Translations under genes and position numbers: made by a program
Shown: piece after piece, positions 45,767 to 57,922 of the stretch
How positions within the stretch are numbered: the first letter of the stretch is position 1
How the letters are laid out: the number at the start of each line of letters is the position of its first letter
Notes under the pieces: model-generated
The model's input: the letters and a program-made list of their open reading frames with translations, nothing else
What the model was told of the DNA's origin: nothing
Database searches by the model: none
Assembly: GCA_028673005.1 (NCBI GenBank)
Contig: CM054114.1
Location: 125,579,307 to 125,643,306, forward strand
Length of the DNA stretch: 64,000 nt
Source of the DNA: Tanypteryx hageni
Lineage: Eukaryota > Arthropoda > Insecta > Odonata > Petaluridae
Reading direction: 5' to 3'

Positions 45767-47741
45767 TGGAAAACCTACCCTCGTCCTACCTCGCTTCTCT
45801 AACCGAAAAAAAGGATCACGGGGATTTTTTTCATCTTTCTCTATCCTCCTCTCTCCCTCCATCACCACCTCCTCTTCTGTCTTCCGCCCACGTGAAATAA
45901 GGATCGTTTCCTATTGTGCCCTAGTTCTTCTTACGCACACACCGTCCCGCGCCTTCTCTTTCACCTAGTTACCCCCCCTAACCAACACCCCACTCAAGGT
46001 TTTAAAAAAGATCTCTAATTCTTGAACCTCCCGCAACTTTTCACGGGTCTATCTTTCACGGAGGCTGCCTAATGGTCTGGGAATAATGCGTGGAGTGGTT
46101 TGTGCGATCTAAAAAATAATAATAGCGGAGGCAGGCGTCTTTCTCTCTATTTCCTTTCACCTCCTCGGAAGAGAACTTACATATTTTTTTCGGCGAGGTT
46201 TTTCTGCGATACTAGTCGATTGAGTCCTCTCTTAAAAGGTTCTCCTCTGTACTTTTTTCGACCTTTTTTGCGAAGGGGGAAGAAGAGGGCGTGGTGATCG
46301 GATACTGGGGTTCAAGTGCGGGAAGGAAGTTCTCGATTAGTCCCGACTTCCCTTCTCCTTCTTTTTCGGACTTGCAGTTTCATTCACCTCTCTCTCTCTC
46401 TCTCTCCGTAAAAATCATGAGAAATATATTCGGCGGGTCTTCCGTTGTTCCTCGCTGGGCAAAAAAACGGAGAGTGGCGTTTTCGCTCGATTTGGCATAT
46501 ATCCGATAAAGCGCTGCGAATATTTTCAATCCACGGTAGGCTTCTAAGCTAATCTGTTAGATCTTTTTTTTTCACAACTAGATAAAATAAGGGGGATGAA
46601 CTCGTGATTCTCTTTGCACGTTCCGTTTCGTTCTTTGATGCGGGAAATTGTTGGCTGCGTCTCAAGGAGACAAAATATGACAAACAAATTGCTAAAATGG
46701 CCGAAGAAACAATTTAATAAAATATTTTTCCATTAAAAGAATCTCATCTCCTTTATTAAATCTGTAAATTTAATTTCGCTAGAATCGATCTTTTAGAAAT
46801 AAATTTTAACTCATTGTTCATAGACGCGTTAAAATTTACGGAAAAAAGACACTTCCGTGGATTAATTTACCTCAATTCCATTTTCAATTCCCGCTTGTTT
46901 CTCCCGGAATGAAGACATTTTCTCCTAAATTGCGTTTACAAATCCTTGAACAGTCTCAAACACAGCCTGACAGCTAAAATAATTTACTACTTGGGTCAAA
47001 GCATTTAAAACGTTAATCTGCCTCGATTCCACATCAAATTAAAGACCGTCTGTCGTTCCGATTAATGAGACTTTAAACTTTTATCGCGAGCATAAAAACC
47101 TCAAAACTCTTCTGCTCCTTCCTTTCCTTCTTTCTTTTTAAAATGAGGATAAAAAAGTTACCCCGAGTTATCGAGGCAATACAACGGAAAGTGTGCTTTA
47201 ATCCGGTTTTGCATCGGCTGCGGGAAAAAAACGGCCTTTTCAGTGCGAGGTGATTATTCGATCGGATACCGGTGCCGTTGAGAGAAATGCAGGATTCCTC
47301 GAGTGGTGTAAACGCACGATTTTTGCGCTGCATCCGAAGCAATGAAAGCGTTCAAAGACGGCAGCCCTCTTTCCTTTATCGCTCATTTCCTCTACCCGAT
47401 TCGTATTATCCGCCTTTCGGTCGATTATTAACGGACCTCGATACATATCGCCCTTGGGAGTGAGAGTCGTTCAGCGAATAGGCAGATATACTGTCCTCTC
47501 AAGCTCAAGGTCGCGATACTGTGCACTTATTTATAATTGCTAATAGGCTCGAAGACCCAACTGGTACGAGTCCGAACGTAAAAGGATTGTTTATTTGCCG
47601 ATAAGTGATCATTTTTCGGTCGGTTGAAATTAGTTCGAGCGGCATGCACGTTTTTGCTCGATAATTTGACCAAATAATGATTTCCTCACGTGGAATTTAT
47701 CTAAACTGAATCTGGATTTAAAAACACCGATATATTCGACG
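45767..47741. other. No gene seen
   Basis: A CT-rich patch lies near 45835-45960 and a CTCTCTCTCTCTCTCTC run near 46390-46406. Open frames are short and unrecognised. Confidence 0.45.
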
Positions 47742-47749
47742 AGCTAGTG

Positions 47750-48083
47750 CAGTGGCGCCCAACCTTCTCTTCATGGCGGGCCTCGTCGGTGGTTGCAAAT
47801 CCTTCGACGGGACGCAGTGGAAGTTAGCAATTTTTCGCCAAGCCGGATTAATTCGGAAGTTACCTATGCATTTTGAGGTGCCATATAAGTGAAAATAAAT
47901 CTGAATAGCGTTATTGTGGTTAAAGTTTCACTTTGACAAGGTTTATTGCCAAACTTTTCATATGTTTGAATTTGAATTACATTTTTCGGATTGTTTTTCA
48001 TCGTAAATTCGGGGGCCGCAAGAAAACCCTTCGCGGGCCACATCCGGCCCACAGGACGCAGGTTGATTGCACCTGAACTACTG
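47750..48083 (-). mobile_element. hAT-type MITE, GGCCCGC family
   Basis: The left end is CAGTGGCGCCCAACCTT. The right end in reverse complement is CAGTAGTTCAGGTGC, followed inside by GTGGCCCGCGAAGGGTTTT and GCGGCCC. That internal order matches the left part of 14280-14621 and of 63871, so this copy is in the opposite orientation. The flanking 8-mers do not match, so one boundary may be off or the duplication has decayed. The open frame on its minus strand is a by-product. Confidence 0.7.
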
Positions 48084-50847
48084 GACAAAGTATTTCTGAA
48101 ACATATAAAAGTTCTTTCCTTTCGTAAAACGTTTGCAGGCAAAACTTCTATCAAAAACCGAAGATAAGTGATGCATTATTTGCTCATGTATATTTCCATA
48201 ACTTAACAGAATATAAAATAGGCATTTCGTAATGAGCTAGATCTGCGGACCAGGTATTATTCCCCTTTAAGTTGGAAATATATGTACTGAAACTGTGCAT
48301 TAGATACAGAGTGGTATAGAAGCAATTTTTAAATTTTCGTGGCATAGCACCACGTTATACCCATAACAAACTCTGATAAAAACTTATGATTTAAAAAAAA
48401 GAGAGTAATTTAAAAAAACAGGAAATGAGACTAAATTTTAATTTCTATCACGACTTTCTCTCAACGAAACTCGGCGAACATAAACCATCAAATATTGAAA
48501 ATGTATAGTTAAATTTTGACTAATAAATATGCCAAAGAAAAATTCAGGGTTTCCGAATCGTGAGTTTTTACAGAACAACAATAACTACGTAATATTGATG
48601 TACGTTGTATTTAAATACCTATTCATTGTTCACAGAGAATATTTTAAACGGTTAATAAAAAGTACGTAACGATGAGACTGCACTATTACTTTTCCAACTC
48701 ACGCCAATTCATGAATTTGGTTTCAAAATACTCAACTTTTACAGTGTTCTTTTTTATATTTGAAGCAAAAATGCTGGGACGTAGTTGGATATGGTTCAAT
48801 CCCCGCACTTTTCCTTTCATTCTCACTTCTAGACATGTGCATCCATCCACTTTCACACGTGTCTTAGCAACCCGCCTCGCAACGAGAAAAAGCTGAATCG
48901 GGCACTCGGTTTTTTTTTCATCCCTAAAGCGGCACTGGACCACCCGCCTCCACACAATGCCATTTTCCACCACTTCCTTTCTTTCCCTTTCTCGTAAAAA
49001 TTGCCCGCCATTTCGCGTACCTGCGACGCCGGGCCATCTTATCGAGTTTCATCGCATTGAAATTTAAGACGTCTCCATCCATACTATCCTCAGTTCTGCT
49101 AACAACGTTCGTAACCATTTTGCGAGCTGAAACCTTTATTCGAAACCCTCCGATTCCATTCAAGTACCCAGAGGAACTCGGATAAAAAGCCCGGAAAAAG
49201 ACTTCTGCAGAAGAAGAAAAAAACTTGTATTTAATTCTTTTTAGAATCCCCTCTCTCTCCGATCTCGTCTCTGTTTTTCTCTCTTCATCTCACTCCTCCC
49301 AGCGTGTCGGCGGTGAAAATATCTTCCTCCTTCACTCAAAGAAAAAAATATGAAAAAAATGTTTTCGGGATTTAACAAGAAACCACCTAGTGTGTTTGTG
49401 TCTTTCCTCTTCTTGGGATCAGTAAATCTTTTGGAAAAGAGTTAAAAGAAATCGGCCGACGATGTTAAGGAGAAGTAAAAAATAAAAATAAAAAATCACG
49501 CTGTCTCCTTCCGTTCGTGTATGGTCGTAAAGGTAGCGGAGACTGCCGACACTAACGACAGCAAAAAGAACAAAAAAGAGCCAAAATTATCGTCCTTATT
49601 GAACCGACGTATCTTTTTTAGCCAAGGGAGGGATGTGGAGGCAATCAAGTTGCCAACCAAAGCATTTCAGTCGATGAACCGTGGTCGTGTTCGGAAAATT
49701 CGAAACAATCTTTAAAAGTCTTTGCTTTGAGTGTTTGGGTTTTGCATTTTTTTATATATACCTATACATATACAAAAACTTCGTCGTCATAGCGAACCGC
49801 TCTCTTATGGAATCAATGACTGCGAGTCTATCGGAATGTTTTTTTTTACTTGGAAGATTTGTCCGACGACCTCGAAAGGAGAAAGAAAACGCCCGAAACA
49901 ACGCTTTTAGGAAGCAGGGGACTGACGAAATCGGTTTATTTTAAGACTTCGATTTCGACGAAATTAGCGATGTGTGGAGCAGGGTTCGTGGAATCGGTTC
50001 CAGTTATTCGCTCCACGTCCACGTGGATACACAGATCAAATAACGCGAAAATGCTGTTTTAACGACATCATCTCGACAGACACAGTTTGCATGCGACGAT
50101 GATTGTCACGAATGTCACGATCTTCCTAATAAAACCCATTTTCATGATTTATTACTCGATAAATGCGTAGAAACGGATGTGCTATCATTGGATAATCGCA
50201 ATTTTTCTTCCGAATATTTAAATTCAAAATTCGCTTTAACTACAAGAAGACCCTTTTATGAATACACCTCTTATCATATTTCATGAACGTATGTGAAAAA
50301 CGCTTTTCCAGAAAAAAAAAACTGTTTACATTTCAGATTAAAGGTCAGAGAAGTCCATTCCGCAACAGAAAGAAATACTAGATTTTTTTTAAACTCAACA
50401 ATACTAACGAAATTTGTTAACCTGGTAACACCTCGTCCAATAATTACATCTATCATGGTAACAAAAAATTAGATTCGATGGTTTATTACCAGAACTACAA
50501 TACACAAATTAATGAAAAAAAAACTTAAAAAAGTAAATTAAGAAAATAAAACAAATAATAAAATTGTATGCCTACTGTATATCTAGAGTGGGTTCTGGTC
50601 ATTTTAAAACTAACATTAATTTTTATAAAATTTCAAGGAAAAAAAGTCATCACTCAAAAAGAAACGAAACGCAATGCTTGCAAATGCTGCATACTTTGAG
50701 TGCACTGTGCTTAAAATTTGAAGCCTTATTTATATATGTCCCTATGCTTCTGCATTCTAATCGATAATTCAATGAGTTGTGAAGCCCAGCTAACAATAAG
50801 ACGAAACTGATAAATGTGATTATTTCAAAAACCATAAACTGATTCTG
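48084..50847. other. No gene seen
   Basis: Several overlapping open frames between 48670 and 50060 lack any domain I recognise, on either strand. Confidence 0.45.
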
Positions 50848-50970
50848 AAAACCAAATGCGCATTTTAGCTAAAATGCAGTCAGAATTGGTGAATTACCAC
50901 TGATGGTGGCTGCCTTGTAGCGGAAATGCACAAATGGTTTTCACAACCATTCATGGCTCTTGAAATAATC
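50848..50970 (+). repeat. Hammerhead-like dispersed repeat, copy 3
   Basis: Begins with AAACCAAATGCGCATTTTAG. The core starts at 50900: ACCA, CTGATGG, extra T, stem GGCT/AGCG with a loop, GAAAT, GCAC, AAA and TGGTT. The ACCA and TGGT flanks are complementary. CATTCATGGCTCTTGAAATA follows. The NUH triplet has become AAA. Confidence 0.75.
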
Positions 50971-52311
50971 TGATTTTTCTGCTCTATGTTTATCTGTATG
51001 GGTTCGTTGCTTTTGACCACTGTTGGTTTCCTCTGAAATTTAAGGAGTCCAGTTTCAGGCTATGCGTATATCGTAGGTGCGTAAAGACGTAACGCCAGGA
51101 GTTGTTGATTCATATAATTTATTCTTTCATTGAGTCATTATGTAATGGAATTATTGAGAACCTTGCCATTAATTTATTCTCTGAGTTCTTGACAATTAGA
51201 GAGAACTTGAGAACCAAATCGTTCGGCTACTGTGCCTTTTATCAGATATTGCGCCAAAACTTCACAAAATTCCTAATAAAAGGTGTATTCCATCAAAATA
51301 TACGCTGCCGCATAAAAATTCACCAGATAATCAGTATGAAATATTAGCCTCTGAACATTTTATTCAAAGGAAAATTAAAGGCGAGAATTAATACAACGGT
51401 TGATAAATAAAGATATATACCATCCATCTTCTTCAGACGCCAGTAAAAAAGTCATGTTTCTCGACGAAGCAAAAATGAGAAAACTAGTTTTCCTTCGAGA
51501 GCTTCAGTTTATTTTTAAAATCCCTCCGTTTCTCAAACAAGAAGACGTTAGACCACAGGGAGTTCCGATCTCTTTTTATTTTAAATAAGGTCTCCTATCG
51601 ATCACTCGTCCATTTTCAGGCGCGCTGCTAAAAAGGTTATTAGCGGGTAATGGCAGGCCATATATTTCGTCCCATAAAGGTTCGCGACCAACCGTTAGGA
51701 AAGCTGAAATTTTATGGAAATAAATCAAAAATGTGTAATTGTTCAAGGCTCTTTCGCCTCTTGGTAAACAAAAAGACCGCCCTGCATAAAGACATGACTC
51801 TACTGCGTATCTAACGGTAACGGTAAAGTTTTGATTATTTTTTAGTCAAATGAAATAAAACTCACTATGTAAAGTTCCACTTTAATTAAAATGGTCATTT
51901 AGATGACGAATTTGATTTCATTTGTACGTCATTTCGCAAAGTGACATCTTCTTTGGTTAATAAAATCTTGAGTTTTAGTCCGTTTTTAATATGTCACTAA
52001 TACAGAGTTACGCACTCAAAATAATTGCTAGAAAAATGAAGAAGCGAGATAATATTGAAAAATTTGAGATTCGAAATTTTTGATAGGAGATAATAAACAC
52101 GAAACTTAAGCGAGGATTTAGATTTACACTGTTATTATAAGCAATTTTCTAAGTGACGAAGAATCAATCCTATATCTCACTGTACACCTGAAATTCCGCC
52201 ACTTCATAGCGAATATTAATAAAATTCTTACGATAATGAGTACTTTGTTTTCTTTTAGCGCTGCTAAAGACCAAGTCGTCTTTAGATCCAGCAAAATTAA
52301 ACTTTTCATTA
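50971..52311. other. No gene seen
   Basis: AT-rich, with short frames only. Confidence 0.5.
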
Positions 52312-52319
52312 CCTACAGT

Positions 52320-52604
52320 CAGGGGCGGTCCGAGCGATTTTGGCGCCCCGGGCGAGATAGCACTCCAGCGCCCTTCTCCGTTAATGTTTGTTGAGATATT
52401 TACAAAGTACGTGTTAATTTATTCATCGCTCTGTAAAAATTATTGATAATGAAAAATTAAAATGAATGCTATCAAGATTCTATCCTGTTCCTCGATATAA
52501 ATTGGTGTCCAATATTTATTCACTTGCAAGTAATGCATAGATCAATGATCGGGATAGCGCCCCCAAAACTTTGGCGCCCCGGGCAGCCGCCCGGGCTGGC
52601 CCTG
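52320..52604. mobile_element. hAT-type MITE with GC-rich ends
   Basis: The left end is CAGGGGCGGTCCGAGCG and the right end in reverse complement CAGGGCCAGCCCGGGCGG. TTTGGCGCCCCGGGC occurs inside both ends in inverted orientation. Flanks CCTACAGT and CCTGACGT match at 5 of 8. The interior is AT-rich and non-coding. Confidence 0.78.
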
Positions 52605-52689
52605 CCTGACGTCACTAATTAAAAATGCATTATCGAGATCTCCCTATAGCTCGAATACAACTGAAATTTTTCTATGATCAATCAAAGAA

Positions 52690-52785
52690 TCATCTACCAA
52701 AAACCACCACTGATGACGGCTTTTTGTGGCCCAAATTCTCATCTGGTATCATCAATTTTTTTTACGGTTGTTGGAGATATCTAAT
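52690..52785 (+). repeat. Hammerhead-like dispersed repeat, copy 4
   Basis: The core starts at 52710: ACCA, canonical CTGATGA, extra C, stem GGC/GCC, CAAAT, TCTC, ATC and TGGTA. ACCA and TGGT pair and the ATC triplet fits a cleavage site. The GAAA has become CAAA. TTTTACGGTTGTTGGAGATAT follows as in the other copies. Confidence 0.75.
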
Positions 52786-53603
52786 TCATCAATTACCTTC
52801 GCTCCTGACTCTCATAATCGCTAGTCTCTTAAAAGCAGACTGATTCATGATGTTTATTAATTAGTATATCATCCTTAAATTTTCAGTACGACTTATAGGA
52901 AGTGGAAATAATCATTCATAACCTCTAAGAGACGATGAAGGTGGCACAAACGTCTGAGAGGTTTCGCTTTGTTTTCTTCTATAAAGACATTGGCGAGACC
53001 TCCGACACCATACTCTTTTTGTATGCTTTTTCAAGGACATAAGAAAAACAACCTGTTCTGGAAACTGTGGTTAAAGATCACCTCTTCTTTATTCATGAGT
53101 AAGTCGTCACCTGGAACGTTGGGTAATATTTTGGCCATATCCCAGTTACTTTCTCGTGAGATAACTGGACGACGATATTTCTTGAGTCTCCAATCTGACT
53201 TATCGGCAGGCTAGTGGCAATGGTGGTTTAAAATGAACAAAAAAACTGATGAATAATTTTAATACTAGTACATTTTACTTGTTTACTTTAGGCAATAATT
53301 AATATTTAGTATGTAATTTTTTTCTTGGACTAACTTCAACTTTTCTTCTCACCTATTGTTTTAAATTTCAGTTACTGATGCCATTAGTGAATCTCAGGAG
53401 GTTTCGCAGCTTATTCGCACCTGCATTCTTGTGCGTGTTTTCCTGCATTGGGGTTTTTGTACGGATTACATCATTCAGCGATCCTTAATTTTTACCACAC
53501 AATTCATCTATCCCCAATAATGGTATTAATATTGTTAATGTATGTACGTATAATGAATAAAATCTATAAGAACATTGTATGTTTATCTCAACGTGGGGTT
53601 AGG

Positions 53604-53660
53604 TAGAAGATGGAACTTCTTAGTCTCAATCTCGTCCCGAATAAAGACCTTATCAATCAA
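53604..53660 (+). mobile_element. 3' end of a (TATC)-tailed retroelement, copy 4
   Basis: GAAGATGGAACTTCTTAG, TCTCAATCTCGTCCC, GAATAAAGACCTTATC and an ATCAATC tail, in the same order as copies at 31097 and 31540. Confidence 0.65.
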
Positions 53661-53689
53661 TGGAGAAGTATCGAGCTCGCCTTATGCTT

Positions 53690-53870
53690 AAAATTAATTT
53701 GACACAATGACTCTCTTTAAATTGATGAAAAGAAGTGATCTTAAAATTCTACGCAAACAGGCATAAGTTGTAAAGTTGGGAATGTTTTTGAAACGAGAAA
53801 AAGTTCTGCTATGAGAAGGGATCGAATCTACTTGCCGGGCGAATATTTTCCCTTAACTATCGTAGCAGAC
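53690..53870 (-). repeat. tRNA-derived SINE, copy C
   Basis: In reverse complement: GCCCGGCAAGTAGATTCGAT, CATAGCAGAACTTTTTCTCG, TTTCAAAAACATTCCCAAC, TTTACAACTTATGCCTG. It aligns with copy A but lacks part of the B-box region. The two copies are in direct orientation about 268 bp apart. Confidence 0.7.
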
Positions 53871-53984
53871 TAACTCTCCCGCTTCTAAACGCGGGTGTTT
53901 GTTAGTTGGGCCTGGGATAGTCAAGCTAGTATCACGGACGTCGAAGAAACCCCCTCCGTCACAAATGGCGAGATTGCCAAACTA

Positions 53985-54114
53985 GAAATTTATGAAATGA
54001 AGTGATTTTAAGATAATATGCAGACAGGCATAAGCTGTAAAGTTGGGAGTATTTTTGAAACGAGAAACAATTCTGCTATGATCGGAAATCGAACCCGGGT
54101 CTTCTACTTCCCGG
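53985..54114 (-). repeat. tRNA-derived SINE, copy A
   Basis: In reverse complement: CTGCCCGGGAAGTAGAAGAC, B box CCCGGGTTCGATTTCC, CATAGCAGAATTGTTTCTCG, TTTCAAAAATACTCCC and AACTTTACAGCTTATGCC. It is the best-preserved member, head to head with copy B. Confidence 0.72.
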
Positions 54115-54115
54115 G

Positions 54116-54195
54116 CAGATTTCAGCCCGGCAAGTGGAGGACCCAGGCTCGATTCGCATAGTAGAATTTTTCTCTTTTAAAAATAATCCCATGTT
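54116..54195 (+). repeat. tRNA-derived SINE, copy B
   Basis: AGCCCGGCAAGTGGAGGACC, CAGGCTCGATTCGCATAG, TAGAATTTTTCTCTTTT and AAAAATAATCCC. With copy A it forms an inverted repeat whose centre is near 54114. Confidence 0.7.
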
Positions 54196-54199
54196 TCTA

Positions 54200-54285
54200 T
54201 TTAGAAGACGTAGTATAAAGTTAAGGAAAGCCAGATTCACATTTCGGCTACAAAGCAACCGTCATCAGCGTTGATTCAACCATAA
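54200..54285 (-). repeat. Hammerhead-like dispersed repeat, copy 6 (minus strand)
   Basis: In reverse complement: GCTGATGA, extra C, stem GGTT/AGCC with loop GCTTTGT (one G-T or mismatch), GAAAT, GTGA, ATC and TGGCTTTCC. The core spans 54241-54269. It is immediately downstream of SINE copy B, in opposite orientation. Confidence 0.72.
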
Positions 54286-54529
54286 TAACTCCTAATAAGT
54301 CCCTGTTGGAATCACCCGAAATACGCAACTAGTATCCTAAACTTTTTGTTTCAACTGGGATGAGTATAATGTCAACTACAATACAATTCAGATGCATCAC
54401 GAAAATCGTCGAAAATGTAAAATATTATAATTATAAAAATCTACAGATTTAACTTTAAAAAGCATAAGCACTTAAACATGAAATTTGGAAAAAATGGAGC
54501 CAACCTCCAATAGCCATTAAAAGATTAGG

Positions 54530-54695
54530 AAAAGACCAGATGCGCAATTGAACTCCGAGAAAGTCGTTATCAGTGGCATTCACTGAAAGTAGATTCTAAG
54601 CAAAATATCGGTTTAGACAAATGATGGCGACTTCCTGGAAGCCGAAATGTTCTTCTGGTTATCCATATAGTTTACAGCTATTGGAGACACACACA
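54530..54695 (+). repeat. Hammerhead-like dispersed repeat, copy 5
   Basis: Begins with CCAGATGCGCAATTGAAC, as in copies 1 and 3. The core at 54620-54649 is ATGATGG, extra C, GACTTCCTGGAAGCC, GAAAT, GTTC, TTC and TGGTTATCC. The TTTACAGCTATTGGAGACA block follows. Confidence 0.68.
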
Positions 54696-55850
54696 AAGTA
54701 CCTACGCAAATTAACTTTTTCAATGTCGATTTTTAAGTGCTTATTTTTTTCGATTTTGTTTAGCCATGAGATCAACTCCATAATTCTCTAGTAAACTAGC
54801 TTTATGCTGTTTTCTCAATTCTCTTGATGCATGCAATAAGAAACAATACTTCACACTAAGAGATATACCTATTTTTTACATGAAACTAGAGAAAAAATTC
54901 TCGGAGGATGCCTGGATGCTTAAATCTGTTTGTGAATGATATATTTGCCTCTCCATTATTTGAATGCCTCATAGGGCGACCCGGCTGTAGCTGCAGATGC
55001 CGGTTTTGACACGGGGAGAGAGTTGAGCGCATCTCGTAAATTCGAAAGAAATATATTTCCTTTTACGGCGCGCTCGGAAACAACATCCGCTGTATCATTC
55101 GTCCCATCTTCAGCCGTTTGCTCCCAGACCGGATAATTTGCATTTCGGCATTACTATAACAGGAAGGATGCTTTCATCTCCGTGAAAACCGTTCTTTTGG
55201 TATACCACGTTTGCGGTGCAATCCACTTCTTTCGATTAATTACGCCGACAAATACGCCATTTTTCCCGACCGATCAAACGCGAGTTGCAGGTGGAAACGA
55301 GGCTTTAGAAACGAGCTCGCCAGGGAAAAATTGGAACTAACGCTTTTTCTTTGCGATGCCGCCAACCAATTGTGAAAGTCGCTGCTTCCTTCTTGGCATC
55401 GCCTATTCAATTGTAAGCATGTGGAGAGATGGTTTCCAGTAAAAATACGTATTCTCACATAATAATATATTCAATTATAAAATAAACCAACATAACTCAA
55501 GTTAAGACAACACATATATAGCCATAAAACTATTGGGCAATCTAAATATGAATTTTTTATGACATGCAGATGACAATTATCATAAGTATTACCCAAATGA
55601 GGATGAAGTTCTTATACCATTTTAACTTCGATGTTTAACCAACGAGGATGGCGACATAGTCGTTTAATGTCCTTCAGGTTTACCAAGAAATTTTGCAAAC
55701 AAGTGACATTTTGCGCTCTATAATTTAAACTTGAACATTTTGCTTCGCCGTGATCAATGAGTAACTTTATAATTTTAAATTCTAAGATCTTTCCGTTTCC
55801 GGCCTTTTACAATAGGCGTAATGGCGATAACAATGACGATCACATACAAC
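54696..55850. other. No gene seen
   Basis: AT-rich to mixed composition. A GAGGATGGCGACATAGTCG stretch near 55645 faintly recalls the hairpin of the hammerhead-like family but lacks the flanking core. Confidence 0.4.
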
Positions 55851-55854
55851 TATG

Positions 55855-55932
55855 CCCTGAGCAGGATTCGAAGCCTCAATGTGGGTACTAGACACGCTAA
55901 CCACTCATCTAACAATCCCGAAAAATACTATA
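55855..55932 (-). repeat. tRNA-like segment, possible tRNA pseudogene or SINE head
   Basis: In reverse complement, TTAGATGAGTGGTTAGCGTG (A-box-like) is followed by GAGGCTTCGAATCCTGC (B-box-like) at normal spacing. The acceptor stem does not form, so it is probably a decayed tRNA or SINE. Confidence 0.45.
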
Positions 55933-57914
55933 TTTTTTGCGTAGTTATATGACACTATAGGATGGCACTATATTTCCGATAATCCGTGAATTTTCCTATA
56001 CCTTGACCGATATGTTGAGGGTTGCCTCAAAAACGTCCTTAACTTCTTTTATAGCCTTCAGCTGTTGCTTCTCCATGTAAACATATGACTGCCTTGCCAT
56101 ATGTACCCAAGCCGAGAGTTCCGGGCATTCCAAGTCACTAATGGTTCTCTATAAGATTATAGGCGTCGGTATTGGCCGCTTTGGGATATCTACCGAAGAC
56201 CATCTGCCGCAATCGTTCAGCCTGACCCCTCAAATAGTCAACAAGTCGGGCGCCAATGAAATTTGCACGCTGTGTTGAACAGCATGTTCAACAATTTGTT
56301 GGAGGGTCGAGGAATGTACTTTTACTATCAATGTCTCCGATCTCTTACTTCGGCAAAATTCTTTTGTCACACACGAATGTGTCTCTGTGCTTATTAATCA
56401 TATTTGCAGTGAAAGGTAGATTTGGCTTTTAATTTATTTTCAACCAAACTATCCGAGTTAAGTCGTGGTGTGCTGTTACTTATGTTTTTTTAATTAAATA
56501 TATGCTTTTTCGTATAAAAAAATAGTAAATCGTAAACTTTTTTCATCTTGGGTGCAATAACACCTTACTTGAGATTTGAAGTTTAACTTCGTTTATTTTA
56601 ACTATGAAATAAAATCGTAATCTAGTTTTTCAAAAGGTGCCTCTCTCCTCTATATTATAGGTATTTCTTCAAACTTTTTAAGTAGATATATTAATTGAAA
56701 TTGCCTAAAGCATAGATAGCACTTGCTACATCAGTTGCTGTTCGTAATTCAAATGACGAAATTCCTTCATTTAAAAAGAAAACTCGGGAAATCTAAAGAA
56801 ATATTTTTAAAAGTTGACACGTCAAATTTATCGTGCGGAAACATACAAAACGAAATATGTACGCACATTTTACGAAAACCTCAAGTATTTCATTATAATC
56901 ATGAATTTTCGTTAGCGTATCCTACAAATGGAAAAAAATATCGCCTTGAATTATTATATATCGTCCATAAAAACAGGTGGAACTCAAAGAAATCACGGGC
57001 CCAATTCTCAATAATTTGGGACGTGGTTATATTGGCGCGTTTTATTTGAACGAAGGTCGACTGTTAGGTTGGTATTTTTGAATGTTGGCCTTGATATTGA
57101 AGTGGTTTGGTAACTGAGGCGTCTGATTAATGAGAAGTTTTTGTATCGGTAAACCATGTTCTGATTTTTTCTTTCAGTTGTAGATATAAATGCATGGATA
57201 ATATCTTATACTTTCGTATTCGATATGGAATGTTTTGGAAAATAGTTGAAAAAATCTCGTAGAATGCGGCTCTTGACAGTAAAATGGGCCTTACTGAAAT
57301 GGCACTTTAAATTAATGTTAGTAAGGCGGCATCTTGAATAGACCATTCAACCGTCCATCCGATTTTAAATCCGTACAGTTTTTTGCAGCGGGTCGAATAA
57401 TTTGGTAGCGTTTTATCTATTAGTTATAAAATATGAAAACAAAGACATTACATGAAAATTTTATTCCTAGCAAAGGAGGAAAAAAAATTGTCACATAACT
57501 AGGATGAAAAATCGCTTCAGCTCAACTAATTAGTTCCCACTAAAAACACATAATGTTAAGTAAAAAATTAAAATCAACGACGAATGACTCTTTCAATTAT
57601 ACGCGTTTGTCGTCCTGGTGTGTTTAACAGATTCTCCCTAAGTTGGGTTAAGGATTCATTTGAGAAGGCACCTGGAAGTAATCAATTCATAATAGTGTGT
57701 AACATAAAGCAGGAAAAAATTAACAAGATTCATCTAACAATAAGTATCGGGTCATTCAGATACAATACTTTGGGATCGGCTAACATTTCTTTTCACAGCT
57801 TTGAAACAAAAACAAAAGTTCGACACCGAGTTGAAGGTTATAACTTATGATTTAAAATTACCCAATTATAAAAAAAATATAAAAAGACAGCAAGTTTAGC
57901 GATAAGTACAGCGA
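55933..57914. other. No confirmed gene; one coding-like stretch on the minus strand
   Basis: On the minus strand, 56287 down to a stop at 56138 reads FIGARLVDYLRGQAERLRQM and then VFGRYPKAANTDAYNLIENH. It has balanced amino-acid composition unlike neighbouring frames, but it is under 50 residues and I do not recognise it. The rest shows nothing. Confidence 0.35.
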
Positions 57915-57922
57915 TCAACATC

